Positions 40,396 through 45,619 of a DNA stretch of 45,619 nucleotides are shown here, in pieces (the stretch's first letter is position 1; each line of letters starts with the position of its first letter). The position numbers and the translations under genes were made by a program. Source of the DNA: an uncultured Pseudoflavonifractor sp. (GTDB lineage Bacteria; Bacillota; Clostridia; Oscillospirales; Oscillospiraceae); the NCBI GenBank assembly GCA_947383685.1, contig CANDEE010000005.1, positions 1 to 45,619 on the forward strand, given 5' to 3'. The notes below the pieces were generated by a model. It was not told where the DNA came from. It did no database searches and was given only the letters and a program-made list of their open reading frames with translations.

Positions 40396-41037
40396 TTACT
40401 TTGTGCCGAAGATACGGTCGCCTGCGTCGCCCAGGCCGGGAACGATGTAGCCGTGCTCATTGAGCTTCTCGTCTACTGCGCCGGCATAGATGTCCACATC
40501 GGGGTGGGCGGCCTGCACAGCGTCGATTCCCTGGGGAGCTGCCACCAAAATCATGAGCTTGATGTTTTTACAGCCCCGCTTCTTCATTTCGTCAATGGCG
40601 GCGATGGCGGAGCCGCCCGTAGCCAGCATGGGGTCTACGATCATAATGTCCCGCTCAGCCACATCCTTGGGCATCTTGCAGAAGTAGACGTGAGGCTCCA
40701 GAGTCTCCTCATCCCGGAACATACCAATGTGCCCCACGCGGGCGGAGGGAACCATCTTCAGCACACCGTCCACCAGACCCAGGCCGGCCCGCAGAATGGG
40801 GACCACAGCGATTTTCTTGCCTGCCAGAGTGGGCTGCTGGCTCTTACAGATGGGGGTCTCAATTTCCTTGGTGGTGAGAGGCAGGTCGCGGGTGGCCTCA
40901 TAGGTGATGAGCATACCGACCTCACCGACCAGCTCCCGGAAATCCTTGACGCTGGTCTCCTTCTTCCGCATGATGGTCAGCTTGTGGGCCACCAGAGGGT
41001 GGTCCATGATATGGACCTTGCTGTTTCCTTCGTACAT
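40396..41037 (-). CDS. upp: Uracil phosphoribosyltransferase
   Basis: 213 residues from the ATG at 41037; an ATG nine bases earlier (41046) is also possible but is close to the site AAGGGGA. The PRPP-binding motif MIVDPMLATGGSAIAAID near 130-147 and the KVHIMDHPLVAHKLTIMRKKET N-terminal block define the family. It makes UMP from uracil and PRPP for pyrimidine salvage. Located between tsaB and tktN on the same strand, intergenic spaces of about 20 and 68 bases. Confidence 0.96.
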   Translation of the reverse strand: MYEGNSKVHIMDHPLVAHKLTIMRKKETSVKDFRELVGEVGMLITYEATRDLPLTTKEIETPICKSQQPTLAGKKIAVVPILRAGLGLVDGVLKMVPSARVGHIGMFRDEETLEPHVYFCKMPKDVAERDIMIVDPMLATGGSAIAAIDEMKKRGCKNIKLMILVAAPQGIDAVQAAHPDVDIYAGAVDEKLNEHGYIVPGLGDAGDRIFGTK

Positions 41038-41056
41038 CGCTGTCATTCCCCTTCCG

Positions 41057-41764
41057 TTATTTTGTTGTATGTTCCCGCTCCAACCGTTCCCGCTCCGCCT
41101 GACTGAGACGGTGATACTCTGGAACCAGTTCGGCGGCGGTGACAAGCATTCCGTTTTGGGCTTGCTCCAGCGCCGCCCGGGCCACACCCCACGCACTTTG
41201 GTAGCGCAGGTTGGGAGGCGTCAGGCGGACGGAAAGACCCATTTTCATAAAATAATTATAGCACAACAGAGCGCCGTCTCCAACTAAAATTTGGGGAGAA
41301 GACGTTTTTCTTACCTCCTCTGCCAACTCCTCCAGGCCAATGGCCCGGTCAGGGCAAAGACGGGTAGGATATTTTCCATCGGAGCGGAACCGGGCGTTGT
41401 AGACCTGGCTCCTTCTTGCGTCCATGGCACAGCACAGCTCCCCGGGCCAAAAGGTCAGGTTCCATGCCATGGCTTCCAGGGTAGAGACCTTGGCGCAGGG
41501 TTTGTCCAGCGCCCAGCCAAGACCTTTGGCAGTGGATACGCCGATGCGGAGCCCCGTAAAAGAGCCGGGTCCGGCAGCTACGGCAATTACGTCCACATCG
41601 TTCAGAGCTGCGCCGCAGTTTTTCAGCAGTTCCTCCGCCATGGGGAGGAGGGTCTTGGAGTGGGTCAGGCCGCTGTTCTCATAGGACTGGGCAATAAGCT
41701 CCTCATCCTCGGTCAGGCAAACGGAGCAGGCTGTGGCGGAGGACTCCAAAGCTAATATTTTCAT
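41057..41764 (-). CDS. tsaB: tRNA t6A biosynthesis protein TsaB
   Basis: 235 residues from the ATG at 41764, after AGAGGAGGCGGAAGC. MKILALESSATACSVCL starts the ASKHA-type fold, with LTHSKTLLPMAEELL and VAAGPGSFTGLRIGVSTAKGL as further YeaZ/TsaB hallmarks. It works with TsaC, TsaD and TsaE in the threonylcarbamoyl-adenosine modification of ANN-decoding tRNAs. Overlaps tsaE by four bases (ATGA), upstream of upp. Confidence 0.95.
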   Translation of the reverse strand: MKILALESSATACSVCLTEDEELIAQSYENSGLTHSKTLLPMAEELLKNCGAALNDVDVIAVAAGPGSFTGLRIGVSTAKGLGWALDKPCAKVSTLEAMAWNLTFWPGELCCAMDARRSQVYNARFRSDGKYPTRLCPDRAIGLEELAEEVRKTSSPQILVGDGALLCYNYFMKMGLSVRLTPPNLRYQSAWGVARAALEQAQNGMLVTAAELVPEYHRLSQAERERLEREHTTK

Positions 41765-42186
41765 GCTTCCGCCTCCTCTGAAATGGTGATGACCCGGTCG
41801 CATTCCGCTTCTCCCCGGCGGATGTCAATGCGGAGGGCCTCCGTCAGGGCATCGGACACCTTTTCGCTCCACTCCACGGCGCAGACGCCTCCACGGGAAA
41901 GGTAGTCCTCCCAGCCGATGTCGAAAAGCTCGTCAGAGCTTTCCAGACGGTACATATCAAAGTGAAACAGGGGCAGGCGGCCTCCCTCATACTCATTGAC
42001 AATGGTGAAGGTGGGGCTGGTGACCCGGTCCCCAATGCCCAGGCCGCGGGCAAGGCCTCGGATAAAGGCGGTCTTACCCGCCCCCAGGTCCCCGGTGAAC
42101 GCAATAACGGTGAAAGGAGGGAGGGTCCTGCCCAGGGCGGCGCCCACCGCCTCAGTCTCCGCTTCTCTATGGGTGTGATATTCCAT
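41761..42186 (-). CDS. tsaE: tRNA t6A biosynthesis ATPase TsaE
   Basis: 141 residues from the ATG at 42186 after GGGAGGCGGCGT. Walker A GDLGAGKT at 32-39, followed by GDRVTSPTFTIVNEY, HFDMYRLESSDELFDIGWEDYL and VCAVEWSEKV, all typical of TsaE/YjeE. ATPase partner of TsaB and TsaD. First gene of the leftward operon; a -10 TATACT is seen at the complement of 42232-42237 but no good -35. Confidence 0.96.
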   Translation of the reverse strand: MEYHTHREAETEAVGAALGRTLPPFTVIAFTGDLGAGKTAFIRGLARGLGIGDRVTSPTFTIVNEYEGGRLPLFHFDMYRLESSDELFDIGWEDYLSRGGVCAVEWSEKVSDALTEALRIDIRRGEAECDRVITISEEAEA

Positions 42187-42255
42187 ACGCCGCCTCCCTT
42201 CAGATAAAGAATTTCTAAATTTGCCGCTGATAGTATAGCACAACCCGGCAAGAAA

Positions 42256-42264
42256 TGGTATACT
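42256..42264 (+). promoter_or_regulatory. Extended -10 of the rodA-type gene
   Basis: TGGTATACT is an extended -10 (TGN-TATACT) with no good -35; about 36 bases before the ATG. Confidence 0.45.
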
Positions 42265-42299
42265 AACTTCAAAGATTTCAAAAGAAAGGAGGGATAGCT

Positions 42300-43484
42300 A
42301 TGTCCTGGCTTCGGGATTCTCTGCGGGATTTTTGGGAGCGGGGAGATAAACTGCTGCTGTTTCTGTGCCTGACCGCCAGCGGCTACGGTCTGGTGCTTAT
42401 CTACTCTGCCACCCGGTATCAGAACGACAACCGCAGTATTATCATCCAGGCCCTGGGCGTCCTTTTGGGGACGGTGGCCTATATCCTCCTGTCCTCGGTG
42501 GATTTGGAGCTGTTCACAGAAAAGACCTGGAAGCTGCTGCTCCTGTTCAATATTGCCTTTAATCTGCTGGTGCGGGTTCCCGGACTGGGGGTGGAGGCGG
42601 GGGGAAACCTCAACTGGGTCCGGTTTCCCGGCTTCCCGGTGAACATCCAGCCCGCTGAAGTCACAAAAATCACCTTTATTCTCCTTTTTGCTTACCAGTG
42701 CTCTAAGCTCCAGGAAAGGGGCATCAGCCGGCCCTCCGCGGTATTTCAGCTTGCGGGGCATGCCATCCTTATGGCTGGAGTCATCGTGGCGGCTTCTGGA
42801 GACAAGGGGATGCCGCTGGTATACCTGTTCCTGTTTGTCATCATGTGTTGGTGCGCCGGGGTCAAATTCCGCTGGTATGCTTTGGCGGGCGTGGTGGGTG
42901 CGGTGGGTGTTGCCCTGCTGTGGCCAAGGGTCAGCGGGCAGTATTGGGCCCGGCGGATCACGGTGGTCATCGACCATGTCATGGGAAATCAGGACACCCT
43001 CTACGACCAGACCATGGATATGGGCTGGCAGCAGACCCGTTCCGTGTTGGCCATCGGTTCCGGCGGCCTGCGTGGACAGGGCTATTTGCAGGGCGTCCAG
43101 ACCCAAAGCCCTTATGAGCCGTCCCTTCCCGCCAGAAGCACCGATGAGATTTTTGCTGTATGCGGAGAGGAGCTGGGGTTAATTGGGTGCTTCATTATCA
43201 TTTTGCTGCTGGCGGCGATTATCCTACGGTGCGTATGGGTGGCAAGAAAGGCCCCCAGTCCTATGACCGCTCTGACTGCCATGGGATTTGCCGGAATGCT
43301 CCTATTTCAGAGCGCACTCAACATCGGAATGTGCCTGTATGTGCTGCCTATCGTGGGACTGACACTTCCGTTTTTCAGCTACGGCGGCAGCTCTATCATC
43401 ACCATGTTTGCCGCCATGGGGGTGGTATCCTCCATTAAGACCCGGTCCCTCCCAAGCTGGCTGAAGGACCGGAGCGCCATATAA
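42300..43484 (+). CDS. rodA: SEDS-family cell-wall polymerase (RodA/FtsW/SpoVE)
   Basis: 394 residues with about ten membrane helices. SEDS marks: VNIQPAEVTKITFILLFAYQ near residue 116, then ARITVVIDHVMGNQDTLYDQT (the large outer loop), GLRGQGYLQGVQTQ and the C-terminal LPFFSYGGSSII. SEDS proteins polymerise peptidoglycan from lipid II with a partner class B PBP. Without the partner gene, RodA (elongation), FtsW (division) and SpoVE cannot be told apart with certainty; RodA is a working name. RBS AAAGGAGGGATAGCT. Confidence 0.9.
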   Translation: MSWLRDSLRDFWERGDKLLLFLCLTASGYGLVLIYSATRYQNDNRSIIIQALGVLLGTVAYILLSSVDLELFTEKTWKLLLLFNIAFNLLVRVPGLGVEAGGNLNWVRFPGFPVNIQPAEVTKITFILLFAYQCSKLQERGISRPSAVFQLAGHAILMAGVIVAASGDKGMPLVYLFLFVIMCWCAGVKFRWYALAGVVGAVGVALLWPRVSGQYWARRITVVIDHVMGNQDTLYDQTMDMGWQQTRSVLAIGSGGLRGQGYLQGVQTQSPYEPSLPARSTDEIFAVCGEELGLIGCFIIILLLAAIILRCVWVARKAPSPMTALTAMGFAGMLLFQSALNIGMCLYVLPIVGLTLPFFSYGGSSIITMFAAMGVVSSIKTRSLPSWLKDRSAI

Positions 43485-43520
43485 AACGGGGGCAGGGAGC
43501 AGTGTTCGTCAAAAAACCTC

Positions 43521-43549
43521 TTGCGCTCTGGCAAAAAATGTGTTACCAT
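43521..43549 (+). promoter_or_regulatory. Promoter of tRNA-Gly
   Basis: TTGCGC (43521-43526), 17 bases, TACCAT (43544-43549). Confidence 0.6.
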
Positions 43550-43577
43550 AAACAAGCTCACCGGTTTGGTGACGCTT

Positions 43578-43651
43578 GCAGGTGTAGTTCAATGGTAGAA
43601 TGTCAGCTTCCCAAGCTGAACACGGGGGTTCGATTCCCCTCACCTGCTCCA
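43578..43651 (+). tRNA. tRNA-Gly (anticodon CCC)
   Basis: Cloverleaf with acceptor GCAGGTG / CACCTGC, D arm GTTC / GAAT, anticodon stem TCAGC / GCTGA and loop TTCCCAA giving CCC, T arm GGGGG / CCCCT (one G-T), TTCGATT loop, discriminator T and encoded CCA (43649-43651). Followed by a terminator. Confidence 0.95.
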
Positions 43652-43653
43652 AA

Positions 43654-43692
43654 AAGGAAGGGCCATCCTGTAGATGGCCCTTCCTTTTTTAT
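43654..43692 (+). terminator. Terminator after tRNA-Gly
   Basis: AAGGAAGGGCCATC and GATGGCCCTTCCTT form a perfect stem with a five-base loop and a T run. Confidence 0.92.
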
Positions 43693-43783
43693 TTTCTTCT
43701 GATGCTCAATTATGAACGCTTTTCTTTTGCGAAAAGATAAGCACGGGCTGAAAATTGTATTGCGTTTGCCTGATTTGACAGTT

Positions 43784-43978
43784 TTAGCCCCGCCCAACAA
43801 GATAGTCAATGCTGACATGATAATAGTCGGCCAGTTTCATTAAAAAATCTATCGGGATCGTTCGGGTCCCTTTTTCATATCTCCGATAAACTTCACGTTT
43901 GCAGCCTAATATATCCGCCACTTCTTGCTGGGTCAAGTCATGGTCGATCCGCAAATCCTCTATGCGCTGAAAAAGCAT
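43784..43978 (-). CDS. XRE-family HTH regulator
   Basis: 64 residues, a bare helix-turn-helix: RIDHDLTQQEVADILGCKREVYRRYEKGTRTIPIDFLMKLADYYHVSIDYLVGRG, the classical HTH-XRE/Cro form with no ligand domain. Site GAGGTGACGAT. Divergent from the surface-protein gene, whose promoter region carries two direct repeats that may be its operators. The local base composition is more AT-rich than neighbours by eye, but I have not measured it. Confidence 0.9.
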   Translation of the reverse strand: MLFQRIEDLRIDHDLTQQEVADILGCKREVYRRYEKGTRTIPIDFLMKLADYYHVSIDYLVGRG

Positions 43979-43989
43979 ATCGTCACCTC

Positions 43990-44018
43990 TTGATTATGCT
44001 ATCATTTGGTGGCATAAT
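43990..44018 (+). promoter_or_regulatory. Promoter of the LRR surface-protein gene
   Basis: TTGATT (43990-43995), 17 bases, CATAAT (44013-44018). It lies within the first repeat region. Confidence 0.55.
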
Positions 44019-44050
44019 ATATGCGGATAAGCAACCGTATGGTGGCATTA
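44007..44050. repeat. Direct repeats between the divergent XRE and surface genes
   Basis: TGGTGGCATAA at 44007-44017 and TGGTGGCATTA at 44040-44050, 33 bases start to start (about three helical turns); the first overlaps the -10. Possible XRE operators. Confidence 0.55.
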
Positions 44051-44087
44051 AAGCGGCACTTAATTGAGAGAGGGGAGATTATTGTTT

Positions 44088-45619
44088 ATGAAAACAAAAC
44101 GCAGGCTGTTCCCGTTATTTGGCATGGTAATGGCATTATTATGCATACAGGTACCAGTAATGGCTGGATCAAATATGCCGGCAGACAGTGTGCCCATCGA
44201 GTCCGCCTTTACCGATCCCACATTCCTGAAAGAAGTGCGGAGATTAGTCGGAAAAACCAACGGGGAGCATATTTACTCCTCTGATGTGGAGGGGATCACG
44301 GAGCTGGTCCTGGTTCCTGTTGAAGCCTTTAATGACATTGAACCGACTCTGGATGCCCCCCTGACAAGCATGGATGGGATTGAATACTTTACAGGCCTGA
44401 AAGCATTGTACTGCTATGGGAACGATTTTACGGAGCTGGACGTGACCCACAATACAAATTTGGAGCTGCTGGATTGTTCCTTCACCTTTTTGAAGAAGCT
44501 TGACCTGTCCCACTGCCCGGAATTGAGTTTCCTGGACTGTAATGATACCGATCTGCAAAGTCTGGACGTGAGCAAGAATCCCAAATTGACGACATTGATC
44601 TGCTACGAAACATATTTGAAAGCATTGGATCTTTCCCATAATCCATTGCTGGAAACGGTAGATGCCTGGGGTATGTATTTGGTTACTTTAGATGTGTCAA
44701 ACAACAGCAGGCTGCATTTTCTTGAGTTGCGGTACAACAATATGTGTGCTACTGACAGCGTGGTGGGCTTGGATAGCTGCACCTCGCTGGAAACCTTCAA
44801 TTTTGAGCCGCAAAACATAGTCAGGGACGGGCATAGCTGGGGTCCTGGCCAGGTCACAACGCCGCCCACCTGCGCGGAAAAAGGTGAGCTGACCTATACC
44901 TGCGTAAATTGCGGATTCACTAAAACAGAGGAAATTGCCGCTACGGGGCAACATATTCCGGGTGCGGACCTGGACGCGGATGAGAAAAACCATTGGCACG
45001 CCTGTACTGTCTGCGGTGCCAAACTGGACGAGGCGGCTCACACAAATGTCTGGAGTATGGATGAGGCGCAGCATTGGTTGAAGTGCGCGGTTTGTGGCTG
45101 GGCGGACTCAGCCAAGGCCGGCCATATCTACACGGATGATGTGGATACCGTCTGCAATACCTGTGGCTATGAGCGCATAGCCGCCTCTCAGAGACCTTCT
45201 GATTCTGATAGCGCTTTTTCCGGTGACTATTACACCATTATTTCGACAGCGGGGACCGGCGGTAAAATTGTTCCTGCAGGCAGCGTAAGCGTCCGGGAAA
45301 ACAGGGACAAGGTGTTCACGGTTGTTCCCGACGAAGGCTATGTGGTAGACGACGTGCTGATTGACGGAAAGAGCATAGGGGCGGTGGAGAGGTATGTTTT
45401 TGAAAAGGTTTCCGAAGCTCACACCATAGAGGCGGCTTTTCGAAAAGCCGATACCGGCTATGGGGCTTGTCCCAGAGATGAAAGCTGTCCCATCTGGCGT
45501 TGTACCGACACAAATACATCGGAATGGTATCACGACGGCGTTCACTATTGTATGGAAAAGGGCCTGATGTTTGGATATAAAGGCAATCAATTTGGCCCCG
45601 ATGACGCCTTGACCCGCGG
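44088..45619 (+). CDS. Secreted leucine-rich-repeat and SLH surface protein (3' end not in window)
   Basis: The ATG at 44088 follows GGGGAG by ten bases, and the frame stays open for 510 codons to the window edge. Signal peptide about 1-26 (KTKRRLFPLFGMVMALLCIQVPVMAG). About 105-235: bacterial leucine-rich repeats of the LxxLDxSxNxxL type (LDVTHNTNLELLDC, LDLSHCPEL, LDVSKNPKL, LDLSHNPLL, LDVSNNSRL). About 260-362: four CxxCG units (CVNCG, CTVCG, CAVCG, CNTCG) typical of Firmicute surface repeats. About 380-450: a bacterial beta repeat (GTGGKIVPAGSVSVREN, VVPDEGYVVDDVLIDG). About 478-510: start of an SLH domain (WYHDGVHYCMEKGLMFGY). Probably held to the cell wall polymer; possible adhesin. Confidence 0.93.
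   Translation, partial: MKTKRRLFPLFGMVMALLCIQVPVMAGSNMPADSVPIESAFTDPTFLKEVRRLVGKTNGEHIYSSDVEGITELVLVPVEAFNDIEPTLDAPLTSMDGIEYFTGLKALYCYGNDFTELDVTHNTNLELLDCSFTFLKKLDLSHCPELSFLDCNDTDLQSLDVSKNPKLTTLICYETYLKALDLSHNPLLETVDAWGMYLVTLDVSNNSRLHFLELRYNNMCATDSVVGLDSCTSLETFNFEPQNIVRDGHSWGPGQVTTPPTCAEKGELTYTCVNCGFTKTEEIAATGQHIPGADLDADEKNHWHACTVCGAKLDEAAHTNVWSMDEAQHWLKCAVCGWADSAKAGHIYTDDVDTVCNTCGYERIAASQRPSDSDSAFSGDYYTIISTAGTGGKIVPAGSVSVRENRDKVFTVVPDEGYVVDDVLIDGKSIGAVERYVFEKVSEAHTIEAAFRKADTGYGACPRDESCPIWRCTDTNTSEWYHDGVHYCMEKGLMFGYKGNQFGPDDALTR

Noticed and set aside
43654..45619. Attachment site duplication of tRNA-Gly
   Set aside because: Looked for a second copy of the tRNA 3' part (TTCGATTCCCCTCACCTG) and found none in the window.

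Overview
The window reads as a chromosomal segment of a GC-rich low-GC-lineage Firmicute (class Clostridia, most like the Oscillospiraceae / Flavonifractor-Pseudoflavonifractor type). This is inferred from the housekeeping gene content (yceD-rpmF-der-plsY-gpsA order, split transketolase, potA-potB-potCD, 2[4Fe-4S] ferredoxin), textbook -35/-10 promoters with AAGGAGG-type ribosome sites, and strongly G/C-ending codons. It is dense: nearly all DNA is coding, and the only gene-free stretches near or above 300 bases hold an FMN riboswitch (32504-32872) and a tRNA-Gly (43485-43783).

Layout. 1-4426: the start of a leftward gene, then trpS, tagO/wecA-type and mnaA/wecB-type genes for a lipid-linked cell-surface polymer, and a membrane-anchored protein. 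4398-5464: three unrecognised small leftward genes. 5539-10516: YfcE-type phosphodiesterase and the MoxR-DUF58-transglutaminase trio. 10563-14220: a secreted LysM-CAP protein whose promoter holds an exact WalR-type box, then two alpha/beta-hydrolase esterases and an ATP-grasp enzyme. 14311-17394: tRNA-Gln, an AIM24 protein, a 57-residue ORF, a thioesterase-YbaK-DUF308 leftward operon and a DUF5655-like protein. 17489-21421: spermidine/putrescine ABC importer with permease and binding protein fused. 21586-26584: RluA synthase, YceD, L32, Der, PlsY, GpsA. 26667-31699: ClpC-like ATPase, ferredoxin, SDR, DinB. 31796-32718: RibU under an FMN riboswitch. 32873-37600: a SLOG protein and a BlaI/BlaR1-like pair in which the M56 sensor carries a very long outer part ending in a degenerate M23-like fold. 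37687-42186: leftward operon tsaE-tsaB-upp-tktN-tktC-HAD. 42300-43484: RodA/FtsW. 43578 to the end: tRNA-Gly, an XRE regulator and the beginning of a large secreted leucine-rich-repeat/SLH surface protein, which may open an accessory region.

Most genes are ordinary housekeeping. The parts that looked least described are the M56/M23-like sensor with its three operator copies, the esterase-esterase-ATP-grasp cluster, the three-small-protein operon with an AT-rich inverted-repeat patch, the perfect palindrome at the start of the pot transcript, and the XRE/surface-protein pair behind tRNA-Gly. Family names rest on reading motifs by eye; no database search was possible. No CRISPR array, insertion sequence, prophage or rRNA was seen.
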